This document shows, one piece after another, positions 1 to 13,303 of a stretch of DNA of 64,000 bases. The position numbers and the translations under genes are program-made. The notes under the pieces were generated by a model, which did not search any database, was not told the origin of the DNA, and worked only from the letters and a program-made list of their open reading frames with translations. Every line of letters begins with the position of its first letter. Within the stretch, counting starts at the first letter, position 1. This stretch comes from Mangifera indica (Eukaryota > Streptophyta > Magnoliopsida > Sapindales > Anacardiaceae), in the NCBI RefSeq assembly GCF_011075055.1, contig NC_058152.1:9734001-9798000 (forward strand), written 5' to 3'.

Positions 1-9
1 TAAACATAG

Positions 10-50
<41 letters not shown>
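10..50. repeat. (TA)n microsatellite
   Basis: Uninterrupted TA dinucleotide run at the start of unit 1. The equivalent run in unit 2 (12692-12754) is about 20 bp longer, and unit 3 has none at this place, so it is a hypervariable marker within otherwise near-identical DNA. Confidence 0.97.
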
Positions 51-52
<2 letters not shown>

Positions 53-598
53 AAATATGGTTTACAGTTTGATTCAATTTGAAAATTACTTAAACTACAA
101 TCCAAACAAAAAAAACGGTTTAAAAAATTTTAACCAAACCAAACTAACCCAACCTAAAATTTTTAAGCAATTTGATTCAATTTTATGATTTGAACCAAAT
201 TATGTACACCCTTATCCATGTCTTATCTCTTATTCATTTTCTTTCTATACATATATATTCTAGTTAAGCTTAGTTATTTGAAGTACAAATTTAGCCTGAC
301 AATGGCATTAAACTTCTTCAATCAAATCGAGGTGAACAATTAAGTTTAGAGCAGAATACCAAAAGGAGTGTGCGATGGTACCACAATCCTAGTACACCTT
401 TGCCTAAATCTAGCAATAATTCATCTATTGTGAGGCATCCTAAAGAAACTAGAAGAATACTATTTTGCCTAATGACTTGGAGTTGGAGAAATAATTAATC
501 TATTCCAATTGGAGGAATTATTGTTCTGTAGATGGATTGAGAACCGGTCCAGAACAATATAAGTAGTTTAGAGTTCTGGGCTTTTAACCAGTCCAGAA

Positions 599-1345
599 CT
601 ATAATTCCTCCAATTTGAATCCCGTGTTAGTAGGGTGGGGAATATCAGCTTTCCTAGAAACCGTGTGATTGACTTGGAGAAAAGTGGGAAGACTTAGAAA
701 TGTTATGGTAGTGGCAACGAGATTGCAGGAAGTCGCTTTGACAAATAGCATTTCTAGCTGCATCATTCTTCCATTTACCGTATGATCAATTTTCAAATTC
801 AAATGAAAGAGACAGCTCTACAAAGGTTAAGACCATTGACCACTTCACAGTCTTTTGAGCATTATATTATAATTCAAATTCAATAAAATTATGTATACTC
901 AATTTGAAATATTAATTTGATGATTATATAATATATTATAATATAATTGAGTAATTTTAAATTAAATATAAAATAATACTCAATCATATAATAACACATA
1001 GTAAGTTAATTAAGTATTCAAAACCGTACCGCTCCATTGTTATATTTGAAATTTAAAGTAATCTTTTATTTTTAGGCTGACATGATAGTTGGGAAAAATT
1101 GTGAAAAAAAAAAAAAAAAAACTAGAAAAGGAGAAGAAGAAGAAGAAGAAGAAAAGTCAGCATACCGCAAGTGCATTATTGAATGGTAATGGGTGAGTAT
1201 TGAAAAGTCCAAGTCTTTTGAGCAACTTGACTTGGGGGAGACTTGATAAATTTTCTTAGATCTTAAAAATATGCAGTCAGGATCCTCTTTTGTATTTAGC
1301 TCCAAATCCATTCACTACAACCGTATTTCATTTTTTAACATTAAA
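599..1345 (+). promoter_or_regulatory. Upstream region of lectin kinase copy 1 with W-box candidates
   Basis: No gene is seen between 51 and 1345. The region contains TTGACT/TTGACC hexamers (the WRKY-factor core) at 669-674, 836-841 and 1227-1232, a variable A run near 1104-1121 and a GAA-type microsatellite near 1131-1155 that is shorter in unit 3. The same layout stands before the other array copies. W-boxes in the promoter of a receptor kinase fit defence-responsive expression, but the hexamer is short and may occur by chance; no transcription start is defined here. Confidence 0.4.
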
Positions 1346-3703
1346 ATGCAGAGATTACATTTTCTTTTAATCCATTCTATCTTCTTGTTCTTCTTATTTG
1401 CATCTTCTGTTGTTACAGCTCAACGAAGACAGTCTAATATAAGCCTGGGAACTTCTCTAAGACCTACCACAAACTCCTCATGGCCATCAATTTCTAAACT
1501 CTACGCCTTCGGATTTTATCCGCGAGGCAATGGCTATGCCGTTGGAATTTTTCTTGCCGGAATTCCTGAGAAAACTGTCGTCTGGACAGCAAACCGCGAT
1601 GATCCGCCGCTCCCCAACAACACCACCTTGCTGTTGAGTACTGAAGGCAAGCTTGTCTTGCAATCAGCACAAGGCCAAGGTACCGATATTGCCAATCAGA
1701 ATTTTGTGTCTGCCTCTTCTGCTTCCATGCTGGACTCTGGAAACTTTGTGCTTTACAACTCTAGTGGAGGAATAATATGGCAGAGTTTCGACTACCCAAC
1801 TGATACTATTTTGCCAACTCAACGCCTCCTGGCAGGACATGAGTTGTTTCCAGGTGTTTCAGAAACAGATCCTTCCACAGGGAAATTCCGGCTTAAGATG
1901 CAAAGAGATGGGAACCTTGTTCAGTATCCAACGAATACCGATGACACAGCTCCATATGCCTATTATGCGTCTGGTACAGATGGGCAAGGTGATAATGTGA
2001 CACTAAACCTTGGTGTTGATGGCCATCTTTACCTGCTTAACACCAGTGGTGTCAATATAAAGAATATTGCAGAAGTGTATCCAACAGGAGGAGTACTTTA
2101 TTTAATGAGAGTTGATTGGGATGGGATATTCAGATTATACTCACACAGTTTGAGACCAAATGGTACATGGTCCGCCGTGTGGAACTCGTCCCAAAATAAG
2201 TGTGATCCTAAGGGTCTGTGTGGCGTTAACAGCTATTGTGTTTTAAATGATCAAAAACCTGACTGTGAATGTCTTCCAGGATTTGCCCTTGTGAACCAGA
2301 GCAATCAGACTTCCGGGTGTGAAAGAGATTTCATTGCAGAAAGTTGCAGCAATGGGCATGGATCTGTCAAATTCAAGATCCAATCATTGGAGAATACTCT
2401 GTGGGAAGATGTCTCATACTTTGATTTGTCAGAAACAACCAAAGAAGACTGTCAACAAGCATGTTTGGCAGACTGCAATTGCGAAGCTGCCCTCTTCAAG
2501 AGTGATGATAGGACGTGCAGAATGCAAAGGCTTCCTTTGAGATTTGGAAGAAGAGATATGGGTAGTGGATCAAAAACTTTTGCTTTCATCAAGGTAGGAA
2601 ATGCGTCCTCTGATAGTAACAATGTGCCTGGAGAGGAGAAGAAATACCTCGGAACCAGTTTGATAATTACACTGAGCTGTGTATTTGGCGCTTCTATATT
2701 TGTTGTTTTGGCAACTTGTGGGATTTTCATCCACAGATATCAAGCCTGGTCATACAAAAGAATTCCTGGAAATGGTAATTTCAGGTTATGTGAGGACGTT
2801 TCACCGATATCATTTACTTTTGCAGAGATCGAAAAACTAACTGATGGTTTCAAGGAAGAGATTGGAAGAGGATCTTCAGGTATAGTTTATAAAGGGACTA
2901 TGATGCATTGCAATAAGTTTGTAGCTATCAAGAAATTAGATAAGGCACTAGTTGAAGGGGAGAGGGAATTCCTGACTGAGATAAAGGTAATTGGGAGAAC
3001 CCATCACAAGAATTTAGTTCGTTTGCTTGGTTATTCCTTTGATGGACCCAACAAGGTGTTAGTATACGAGTACATGAGCAATGGTTCTCTTGCTGATCTA
3101 CTCTTCACACCTGAAAAACAGCTTAATTGGATAGAAAGAATGGGCATTGCTCGGGATATAGCACGAGGAATTCTTTATCTGCATGATGAGTGTCAAACGC
3201 AAATCATCCATTGTGATATAAAACCTCACAATGTACTCATGGATGAGAGTAGGTGCGCGAAAATTGCTGACTTTGGATTGGCGAAGCTGTTGAAACCAGA
3301 CCAAACTAACACTTTTACCGGCATCAGAGGAACAAGAGGATATGTTGCACCAGAATGGCATCGAAATCTACCTATTACAGTGAAAGCAGATATTTATAGT
3401 TTTGGAGTAGTGTTGTTAGAAATCATATGTTGTCGGAGATGTATGGACCAAAACTTTCCAGACGATCAAGTTGTTCTCGAAGATTGGGTTTACCAATGTT
3501 TTGATGGTGGTGAGTTGAGGCAATTGGTAGGAAATGAAGAGGTTGATCTAAAACAATTGGAGAGAATGGTCAAAGTTGCACTTTGGTGTATTCTTGATGA
3601 GCCATCGCTACGTCCTTCAATGAAGAAAGTTTTACTTATGCTAGAAGGAACTGTTGAGATTCCAATTCCTCCAAGTCCTACTTCTTTTCTTACTTGCATC
3701 TGA
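1346..3703 (+). CDS. G-type lectin S-receptor-like Ser/Thr kinase, array copy 1 (RLK1/LECRK type)
   Basis: Single-exon gene for a 785-aa plasma-membrane receptor kinase that would bind a ligand outside the cell and phosphorylate Ser/Thr inside. Order: signal peptide 1-25 (hydrophobic run ending VVTA), bulb-lectin domain about 30-150, EGF-like cysteines about 285-313, PAN-like domain about 333-415, transmembrane helix about 435-463, kinase from about 490. Catalytic residues are present: glycine loop GRGSSG about 507-512, Lys529, HCD with Asp624, DFG Asp642, APE Glu670. Cys replaces Arg before the catalytic Asp, making it a non-RD kinase. An in-frame ATG at 1271 would add 25 residues, but the matching upstream frame in the copy at 62825 is closed by a stop after ten codons, and the 1346 start gives a proper signal peptide. 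Full length for the family; the ligand is unknown. Asp532 is private to this copy (Glu in copies 2 and 3). Confidence 0.96.
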   Translation: MQRLHFLLIHSIFLFFLFASSVVTAQRRQSNISLGTSLRPTTNSSWPSISKLYAFGFYPRGNGYAVGIFLAGIPEKTVVWTANRDDPPLPNNTTLLLSTEGKLVLQSAQGQGTDIANQNFVSASSASMLDSGNFVLYNSSGGIIWQSFDYPTDTILPTQRLLAGHELFPGVSETDPSTGKFRLKMQRDGNLVQYPTNTDDTAPYAYYASGTDGQGDNVTLNLGVDGHLYLLNTSGVNIKNIAEVYPTGGVLYLMRVDWDGIFRLYSHSLRPNGTWSAVWNSSQNKCDPKGLCGVNSYCVLNDQKPDCECLPGFALVNQSNQTSGCERDFIAESCSNGHGSVKFKIQSLENTLWEDVSYFDLSETTKEDCQQACLADCNCEAALFKSDDRTCRMQRLPLRFGRRDMGSGSKTFAFIKVGNASSDSNNVPGEEKKYLGTSLIITLSCVFGASIFVVLATCGIFIHRYQAWSYKRIPGNGNFRLCEDVSPISFTFAEIEKLTDGFKEEIGRGSSGIVYKGTMMHCNKFVAIKKLDKALVEGEREFLTEIKVIGRTHHKNLVRLLGYSFDGPNKVLVYEYMSNGSLADLLFTPEKQLNWIERMGIARDIARGILYLHDECQTQIIHCDIKPHNVLMDESRCAKIADFGLAKLLKPDQTNTFTGIRGTRGYVAPEWHRNLPITVKADIYSFGVVLLEIICCRRCMDQNFPDDQVVLEDWVYQCFDGGELRQLVGNEEVDLKQLERMVKVALWCILDEPSLRPSMKKVLLMLEGTVEIPIPPSPTSFLTCI

Positions 3704-4439
3704 GTCTTGGTATAGAAAATATAGCACAATGGATTTGCCAGTTTCATTTCCTTCTTTCAAATGTATTTATGTAGTTTAAAGAGTGAATTTATGTTCCACT
3801 TCCGCTCATACAATAATAATCTTTTTGTATAGCTAAAAATCATAATTTAGAATAAGGTAACTTCATTGCCAACAGAGTACGGTTCACAATTTAATTTTGA
3901 TATGTTAACAAATTTTGAACTCATGCAATTTTTGTTGCGTTAATGCTTGCACTTTTGTCAGCTGCCCTTTGGGGGTTTATCGCTTGATTAATTCAAATTT
4001 ATCTAAAAATATTTAGTTTTGGATTGTTAAACCATTTTTATTTTAGCACAAAGTGAAAATCCAGAACAAAATATTTTTCAAAGAGATTGAAGCCACCCTG
4101 ATAATCTACTTAAGTATGACCATGGAATGCCAGTAAGGTTTGTTGCTAGAAGGCACAAAAAATCTTTGACTGTTCTTCACTATTTTTTGACCTACAACTA
4201 TTGTACCAGATAAATTAAAGTTCCATAAACATAATAGAGACTCAAACCCAAGTTTTCACCTTAAAAGTTCTAATGTTCTATCAATTATGTTAACCCTTAG
4301 AGTCCTATTCTTCACTGCTTATACATACCACTAGGAAAATGCAAATGTCACATTCATAAAATAGTATGTTCCCACTGTTACTAAATTAGTTTATTACTCT
4401 AGTTCTCAGGATTGTAACAAAAATGAAAACACAACAAAA
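3704..4439. other. Kinase 3' flank, no gene seen
   Basis: AT-rich spacer holding the kinase 3' untranslated region and probably its polyadenylation signals (AATAAT-like motifs near 3812-3820). No open frame worth calling. The same spacer recurs at 16410-17145 and 28890-29625 with very few changes. Confidence 0.7.
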
Positions 4440-5912
4440 TTGGTTGCCATCTTACTTTCTGTTATGCTAATTTGGGTGCTTTCTTATCGCCTACAGGAAA
4501 CTCCTCATGGCTGTCAGTCTTTTGGTTTATACGATTTTGGATTCTATGAAATAGGCAATGGTTTTAGGGCGGGAATCTTTATTGCCAGAATAGATAGGAA
4601 AATTGTTGTTTGGACAGCGAATTATGACAACCTGCAGTTCCCGCCGATGTTACATTGATTCTTAAATGCGGTGGTAGATTCATTCAACAATCACTGAAGG
4701 GTCAGGAGACATCCATTGTGTGAATTTCTAAACCTTTTGCAAAAGCATGAATGCTTAATTCAGTAAATTTTATTTTCTATAATTCTGATAAGGTCCTATG
4801 GCAGAATTTTGTACACCCCACCAATACATTGTTACCAGGTCAACATCTCTTAGCAGGGAAACAAGTGGTTTCCAGAGTCTTGGAAACTAATCAATCAACC
4901 AGGATGTTTTGGCTTAAGATGCAGAAGGATGAAATCCTTGTGCAGTACCCAAAGGATACTACAGACAGAAGCACACATGCCTATTGGCTATGGCAATGTG
5001 TCGTTAAACGTGGATGTTGATGGCCATTTTTACCTGCTCAATTCAACAGATTTCAATATAAATAATCTTACACCAGGAGACAATTCTACAGAAGAAACGA
5101 TCTATCTGATGAAAATTAATATGGATGTGATCTTTCAACTCTATTCAAATAAATTAAAACATAACAACAATAGGTCAATTCTCTGGGCTTCTATATAAGA
5201 CCCTTAAGTGTTCACCTATGGGTCTCTGTAGCCTTAAAGGGTATTGTGTTCAAAATGATCAAGAAATCAGGCGTCGATATCTTCCAGGATATGCAAGAAT
5301 TAAAGAGGGCAGCTGAGCCTCAGGCTGTCAAAAGAATTTCTCAGCAGAAAGTTGCAAAAGCTAGGCTGGAATATCAAGTACACAATTAAGACAGTAATAT
5401 TTCATGAGAAGATGGTTCATATTCCGATCCGAAATCACAATCCAAGGAAGAATGTGAAGAAGCAAGTTTGAAAGATTGTCTCTGTCAAGCTGCAATATTC
5501 AAAGACATGGAAAATGCACAAAACACAAACTTCCCATGACAATAGGGAATTTGAAACTACATCATAATCAAAGCAGATAATTCAACATCTGCATTTGCCA
5601 CCAAAGGAGGAGCTGCCAATAAAGGAAGCAAAAAAGAGCATCAAACAGATATTTTAATTGCCAGTGCTTCACTGACTGCTTTTACACTCATTATTTTGAC
5701 AGTTGGAATCCTCATTTGCAGGAATCCAGTTTGCACATATAATAGCATTTGCACCAATGGCAAAATTCTATTAGAAGAGGATGTTGGTCCAAAATGATTT
5801 ACTTATTTGGAACTATTGGAAGTGACTAACCATTTCAATGAAGAGATTGGTAGAGGAGCATTTGGGACAATTTTGCAGGGAAAATATTTAAGAGAGTTAT
5901 TTGTTCCCAGGA
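4440..5912 (+). pseudogene. Decayed G-type lectin receptor kinase, unit 1
   Basis: Read in shifting frames, this stretch follows the order of the intact kinase. It starts with a hydrophobic leader-like stretch near 4440, then bulb-lectin pieces (VVWTAN near 4610; a WQNFVHPTNT block near 4800), an SLNVDVDGH block near 5000, EGF and PAN remnants (5200-5540), a transmembrane-like segment (about 5655-5720), and a juxtamembrane and glycine-loop remnant (EEIGRGAFG near 5845). It stops after the glycine loop, so most of the kinase domain is missing. Several frameshifts and stops (for example near 4656 and 5196) rule out a full product. It lies 0.7 kb downstream of the intact kinase in the same direction, so it is an older tandem duplicate carried along in each unit. 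Confidence 0.9.
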
Positions 5913-7196
5913 TGTTTGTGGTGTGTGTAACTTCATTTCTTCACGAATGCTATGAGTAGGTTCGTTTGAAGTAATATTAAAGACGCTTGCTTAAGGATTT
6001 GCTTCAAAAGAGAATCTAATCTGACCTCCTACCCAAAAAAATTGAAGGAAAAACTAAAAAACTAACAAATCAGAGCCACAACTCTCTTTGTCCAAACACA
6101 AGAACAATCTAAGACTAAAAGGAATCAACTTTGTGTTCTCTCATTTTCTGAAATTTGAATATGGACAATATCAAATGATTTTCATAAAATTCATGTTGTC
6201 ATGTAACTCTTACATTAAAATAATATCTACAAGATGTTCCTGGATTAAGTGAATTCATTTAACTTCATTTGAGAAACAAAAATATCAAATAGAAAGAAAA
6301 TGAGAGGCAAAGTTTGCAACATAAGCCAAGAAAGTCAGACACTTTGTCGAATTCCTCTACACATCAATACTCTAAAGTTAAAATTTTGTCCAATTCTGCT
6401 CAAACTGTCTATAAATTTCAATTTGGACACAAAGCACTCAACAAAAGTGGAGAGGAAAATCAAGAATCTTAACGATAATCTTACAAAAAATAGTAAAGAC
6501 AAAAATAAATAGAGTTCAAACAGAGAAATAATACAGATTTACGTAGTTGGGATCTGGTTTTCTGTAGGAGAGTTAGCATGTACAGGTGCTTCACATGCTG
6601 GTGCTTCACAGAAAGGGAAATGTTCTTAAGGCAATTTTTTTGTGGCTTTCAACGCTAAATTCTAGTTTGAATGGCTGCTATTATACAATGGTTGAGAGAG
6701 ACATTTCACATAGCTGCAGACCAAGCTTCTGCAGTAATTGACTGAAGGATAATTAGATTATTAATCCAGAAATTTATTAGCAGATTACTTGATAAGAAAC
6801 AACAAGCCAGCAATAAATAATTGGACCATAGATACGTTCATTGTGTGGTGACTGTATTTATCCTTGATATAAATTCAAAAGAAAATCTCAACCAAAAATA
6901 AATTGAAGAGAACAAAATAGATAGGAAAGGATTCATGATAAAAACAACCTAATTAGAAAACAATACATAGTAAAATTAAACTCTAGTAACTCTTGCAGTA
7001 ACAACTCTAACTAATACAGATAACCTTTTGCAGGTAAAGTATGACAACCAATACCTGTTCTGAAGCATCCTAATCTTCATCATGCCAATATTTCAGAGTC
7101 AACTGCTGAATGAATCATCCCGATTATCCAGCTTTTGTTGGGATGAAGAAAGGAATTCAAGCAAACAGATGCACATCGATCATTTCACCTTTTAGT
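5913..7196. other. Spacer between the kinase pseudogene and the DUF167 gene
   Basis: AT-rich, no supported gene. A 70-codon open frame at 6300-6512 is kept in all three units, but it is Lys/Asn-rich, has no recognisable domain and its conservation is explained by the recent duplication. Part of this region (from about 6530) is also found near 46130 beside the fourth DUF167 copy, so it belongs to the older kinase-pseudogene/DUF167 module. Confidence 0.6.
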
Positions 7197-8132
<936 letters not shown>

Positions 8133-8200
8133 ATCTGTATCTCAAGTTCGGCAACGGGGAATGTTTAGCGTGATGAGTGTTCAACGTTGAGCAATAGAGG

Positions 8201-8268
8201 TGGGCCGTTACGGCCCCAAAAAATGCCAGCCCATGGCCAGTGCATGCCGGGTTTACGGGAAAGGCCCA
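8201..8268 (-). promoter_or_regulatory. Site II (TGGGCC/T) cluster upstream of the DUF167 gene
   Basis: Three site II motifs lie within 140 bp of the ATG at 8132: TGGGCC 8201-8206, AGCCCA 8228-8233 and GGCCCA 8263-8268. Such TGGGCY elements bind TCP factors and are typical of plant housekeeping promoters (ribosomal and mitochondrial genes). The cluster sits in a GC-rich island in an AT-rich setting. The first two motifs persist in unit 3; the third is lost there with the deletion. Confidence 0.55.
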
Positions 8269-11119
8269 CAGGTCAGCCTTGAGACGGCTTGCCTTACAAA
8301 ATTATTTAAAAAAAAATAACAAATTAACATTCCGTTAGAGGGTAGCCGTTATGCAACAGTTACTTATTACTCTCCGGCAGTGATGTAGTTATTGTCTATA
8401 GTTATTTTAGTATTTATTTATTTATTTATTAATTTTTCTATAAATATTACCCTAATTTTATTCGATTCTTTCGTAACTATTCAACTTTCATTGCTCAAAT
8501 CAAAGTAATATAATCTCTCTTAATTCTTAATTGTTTTTTCATTTTATTTTAATTTTTATAATTTATTCAATAATATTTCATTTCTCAAAATCATTTCAAA
8601 AAGGGTTAAAATTAAAAAAATTCAATTATTTTGACAATAAAGAAAATCAATATTTAGATGAAAAATCACAATCACAATCACAATTGCGAATGCCAAAAAA
8701 TTAAAAAAAAAGTCAAAAGTTTGGAAGCACTTTAGTCAAGCAAAATAATATATTGGTGGTAAAATGATTCAACATACATTATACAAACATTATCATTAAA
8801 GTTTAACATGTGTGAGTTCGAGTGGTATCGGACAACTCCGTAAGCATATTACAAGCATTGAAAAAAAAATGATACAACACGTAAAAGGTAACAACGAATT
8901 TCATTCATAATATAGTGACATATAAATCTATCTTATAGTGATAAATTATTTTATATTAAATGTGTGCCATTTAATAAATTTAATTGTATAAGATGAAATA
9001 AAATTAACACAAGAGATGAAATAGGAACAAAGAAAAATTAAAATTGATGTTGGAACTTCTTAGACCTCATTATGTTTAATGTTAAAATCTTAAAAAGCTT
9101 TTGTTTTTTAAGAATATGATGTAATGAATATTTTATAACCTTTAAAAAAATTCATCTATTCAATTTTTTTATAATTTATTATGAATAAACAATTTGTTAG
9201 AAATTATCGGGGAAACTTTGGAGACCCCTTTATTATTGACAATAGAATGTGTTAGAAAATTTTTATCTGAAATGTGTTTAAATTATGAAATAGATAGAAG
9301 TTTAGGTTCATTTAGAGGTAAACAATATTTTTGGTCTATCATCACGAAAAATATACAATAAGTAGTTTCAAACTTTTTTTTGGTGAATTTACAAATTATA
9401 TAAATATTGATAATTTGTCTTAAATTTTGAGTGAAAATGATCAATTTGGTATTATTGCATAGTGTAGAGCATATAAAAAATATTTTTCAATATCAACTTT
9501 TAGTGTTAGTGGATATGTATTAGATGATATATGATTAAGTTCACATTCAAGTATTTTTTAAAATATTATATGCAGGAATGATTGAGAGACTGTGAATTTC
9601 AAATTGTAAAATCGGGTTGTTAAAATTATATTTAAAAATTTTAAAAATTCAGATATAGTTCAAAGTAAAAATATATTATACTTGTAAATTATAATACATA
9701 TCATTTTTTTTTTCATGTATGATTTTCTTTATTTTATTGGTTTGATTATCTTTTATCATACTACTGAGATTTTTTTCTTTCATAAACAAGAGTTTTTAAA
9801 TAAATTTCTATAAATACTATTCTCATTTAACTTAAAAAATTATGAATTTTAATAATTTTACAAAAAATAAAAAGTTTAATTATTGGTGAACCGGCTCATA
9901 AAACATGAAGGCTAGCTTGGTTAAAATAAAATTTGAGTTGAAAATTTTTTTATAAAAAAAAATAATTTTCACTAGGCAACTAACCATTTACAAAAACTTA
10001 AGTATAGTAATAATTTTTATTGAAAGAAATTGAATCAAACAAATTCAATAGACGTTAATGCTTATATTATTTTAAGTTAGAAAATTCCAACAACAAATTA
10101 AAGAAAATATTATTTAATAACTAATTATATTTATTCGTTAAATTTAAAAAAGAAACGAAAAATAAGTTTAACTTTTTAAATTTAAATCTCCAACTACTAA
10201 TTAATATTTGAGGATCTCAGTAGAATTAACGATGAGTTTGACCAATTTAAATTTAGCATAACTTGTTATACCACAAACCTTGTCAGGCCATCTTGCATTT
10301 TTGAAAGGCTCAAAGCATGGCCCATAGCATGACAAGCATGCTTTTGTGAGCTTTTTGACGTTATTTAAAATTATAAAAAATAAAATAAAAATTATCAATG
10401 AGAAGCCTAATAAAGTTATAAATATTTACTATCAGTATCTTCTATTGATACGAAAGTTTTTACCAACAAAAATTAAACCAAACTTTGGTGGATTTATAAG
10501 TAAGAATACGAAAAGACAAACAAAAGAAAATAAAGAGTGAGTTATTAATGTGGTTTATCTGATAATAGCAAACGCTGACGATCACGGTGGTATTATTACT
10601 AAGACAATAACATAGTTATATTATTAAAACAATTAATTGATAAGAATATCTTTTTGTGGGTTTACTTTTTCTATCATTTTTTTATTATTAATAATTTATA
10701 GTAGGGAAAGTTAAAGTTATATGTAACATTATCTTTTAAGGCATGGAAGTTGATGGTTTGATAGACGTTGTCATGATCCTGGTATTGTAGGAAAGTAATT
10801 GCACTTCAATTTTGATTATTAAAGTTAGGGAAAGTGACTTCAAGATAATATGAAACAATTATTTAATGTTCAATATATTACAATAATCATGATAGATTTG
10901 ATCCTTATTTCTTATTTATGGATTCTTGATGAGGTCACATCTAGTTTAAAACATTTTCTTTGAGTTATGAGCTAAAGTAAAGTTTATTTGCCAATTGTGG
11001 ATCCTTTTAACAGGTCCTATTGTTGTTTAAACAAATGTTAATCACCCTAGTTGCAAGATAATTGACATAATACTCACACTTGTAAAAACTCCATTAACTA
11101 AGGACAACTAACAATAAGT
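8269..11119. other. Long AT-rich intergenic tail, unit 1
   Basis: No gene is supported in this 2.8-kb stretch. It is strongly AT-rich and has a short segment near 8790-8850 that recurs in all units. From about 8490 onward substitutions against unit 2 become common (seven in about 600 bp between 8640 and 9240), in sharp contrast with the block before it. The segment about 9920-10360 appears inverted in unit 3. Confidence 0.7.
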
Positions 11120-12060
11120 ACTTTATATAGTTCATAGATGATTTTTCAAGAATGACTTGAGTTTATTTAATGCAAAGAAGTAATGTTTTTAATCTGTCCA
11201 AGAAGTTTAAAGCTCCTTTTGAAACTCACAGTGGTTACAAGATAAGGCTTTTAGGTCTAGTAGAGGTAAGAAATATAATTCTTCCAAATTTGACAAAATT
11301 TTGAAGATGAAGGAATGGAACATCAACTTAAAATTAGTTACTCTCCTTCACAAAATGGAGTTTCAGAAAGAAAAACAAAACAATCATGGAAACGACAAAG
11401 TGCATGTTGATAGAGAAGTATTTACCCAAAAAATTATGGGATGAAACTATCTATACAACAGTTTATCTTTTGAACAAGTTGGCTTGTGGTGTAGTTAAAA
11501 GGCAAGATTCTACTAGAAGCTTGGAGTGATATAAAACAATAAAATTATACTAATACACTTTTAAATACACCATTAGATACATAGATGATGTGTTATCATG
11601 TGATTAAGTGAATTTTAAATTAAGGATAGAGTAATCCCTAATCACACGATGACATATTATATATGCACCTAATTATATTCTAAAAAGTATATACACATGA
11701 TATTGTTTGATAGAAAACCAATTGTAAAACATCTAACAATTGTTGGATCATTGAATTATTCACAAATTCCTGCTAAGAACCAACACAAGTTAGAAGAAAA
11801 TGTTGAAAATGGAAAATTTCTTATTTATAGCCCTCAAGGGAAAGGTATCAAGTATTAAATCTCAAAACACAAAAGATTATGACTAGTAGGTTTGTTGAGT
11901 TTGATGAGAATACACAATGGAATTAGGAAGAATCAAAAGGTGGAGAAGAACTCTACTTTAGCTACTCATCTTATTGAAGTTTTTTATTCAAACAAAGCAC
12001 ATGAGGTGGAGTTGTATGATAATTACAAAACCCATCTTTAGAATCTCTAGTTGGAAATAT
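11120..12060 (+). mobile_element. Ty1/copia pol remnant (integrase region), unit 1
   Basis: Translated pieces resemble the copia integrase core: FIDDFSRMT near 11142, then KKFKAPFETHSGYKI, an RGKEYNSSKFD block near 11275, a KEKQNNHG stretch, and a LLNKLACG stretch near 11475. The SH3-like integrase C-terminus follows (GSLNYSQIPAKNQHKLEENV, FLIYSPQGKG, about 11745-11850), then a VEFDENTQWN block near 11895. The usual SDRGGEY motif has lost its catalytic Asp (SRGKEY in the unit 2 copy) and stops interrupt the frame, so it is dead. No LTRs were seen around it. Confidence 0.8.
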
Positions 12061-12114
12061 CAAATCATTGCAAAATGTTTATAAGAGATGCAACTTTGTT
12101 GCCATAGAACTCAC

Positions 12115-12480
12115 ATACTCTGATATGCGATACATATCATATTGTACGATATAATACGATACAGACAAAAAATAATACGTATTATAAGGTGTATCAAATT
12201 AATATGATACAGTAAACATATCATATAATACAATATGATACAATACATAGTTTTTATACAAATTGATACACTTTTTAAGAAAAAATGAATGCATTAAGGA
12301 TGTATATGAAAAAATTTAAAATATTAAAGATGTTTGTGATGTTTTTCAAAATGAAGACGTTTCAATTATACTACTTTATTAATAATTTATTATTTTAATT
12401 TTTAAAAAGTATCATACAATATGATACACAATATAGTAATTTGAGTTTTTTGATATATTATATGATACACAATTTGACTA
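12115..12480. repeat. Cryptic GATAC/TATCA-rich repeat tract
   Basis: Dense, irregular repetition of ATGATAC, TACGATA and ATATCATA words without a fixed period. The counterpart in unit 2 is 24835-25200, with many substitutions. Probably a decayed simple-sequence tract at the end of the copia remnant. Confidence 0.6.
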
Positions 12481-12690
12481 TTATAGTTTGAATATTTTAA
12501 AATTATATACATATATCATTTAATAAAATTAACTAAATTATAGTTTTTTAAAACATAATATATATATATACGTGTAAAATAAATATAAAATATATATACA
12601 ATATACATGTACAAAAAATAACAAAATAAATATGAAAAAATAAGTTGTATACCGAATCTAATTGTTTATTGAAAAATTTTGTTAAACATA

Positions 12691-12691
<1 letters not shown>

Positions 12692-12754
<63 letters not shown>
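12692..12754. repeat. (TA)n microsatellite at the unit 1/2 junction
   Basis: Long pure TA run, the expanded counterpart of 10-50. Confidence 0.97.
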
Positions 12755-12757
<3 letters not shown>

Positions 12758-13303
12758 AAATATGGTTTACAGTTTGATTCAATTTGAAAATTACTTAAAC
12801 TACAATCCAAACAAAAAAAACGGTTTAAAAAATTTTAACCAAACCAAACTAACCCAACCTAAAATTTTTAAGCAATTTGATTCAATTTTATGATTTGAAC
12901 CAAATTATGTACACCCTTATCCATGTCTTATCTCTTATTCATTTTCTTTCTATACATATATATTCTAGTTAAGCTTAGTTATTTGAAGTACAAATTTAGC
13001 CTGACAATGGCATTAAACTTCTTCAATCAAATCGAGGTGAACAATTAAGTTTAGAGCAGAATACCAAAAGGAGTGTGCGATGGTACCACAATCCTAGTAC
13101 ACCTTTGCCTAAATCTAGCAATAATTCATCTATTGTGAGGCATCCTAAAGAAACTAGAAGAATACTATTTTGCCTAATGACTTGGAGTTGGAGAAATAAT
13201 TAATCTATTCCAATTGGAGGAATTATTGTTCTGTAGATGGATTGAGAACCGGTCCAGAACAATATAAGTAGTTTAGAGTTCTGGGCTTTTAACCAGTCCA
13301 GAA

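Noticed and set aside
1271..1345. N-terminal extension of the array kinases from the upstream in-frame ATG
   Set aside because: It would bury the signal peptide, and the equivalent frame in the diverged copy (from 62748) is closed by a stop after ten codons.
6300..6512. 70-codon open frame repeated in all three units
   Set aside because: Low-complexity Lys/Asn-rich peptide with no recognisable domain; its conservation follows from the recent duplication.
8790..8850. Possible SINE or tRNA-like B-box (GAGTTCGAG) in the AT-rich tail
   Set aside because: No matching A-box at the right distance, no poly-A tail and no target duplication seen.
12645..12893. 82-codon frame over the TA microsatellite
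   Set aside because: The Ile-Tyr repeat is translated (TA)n, not a protein.
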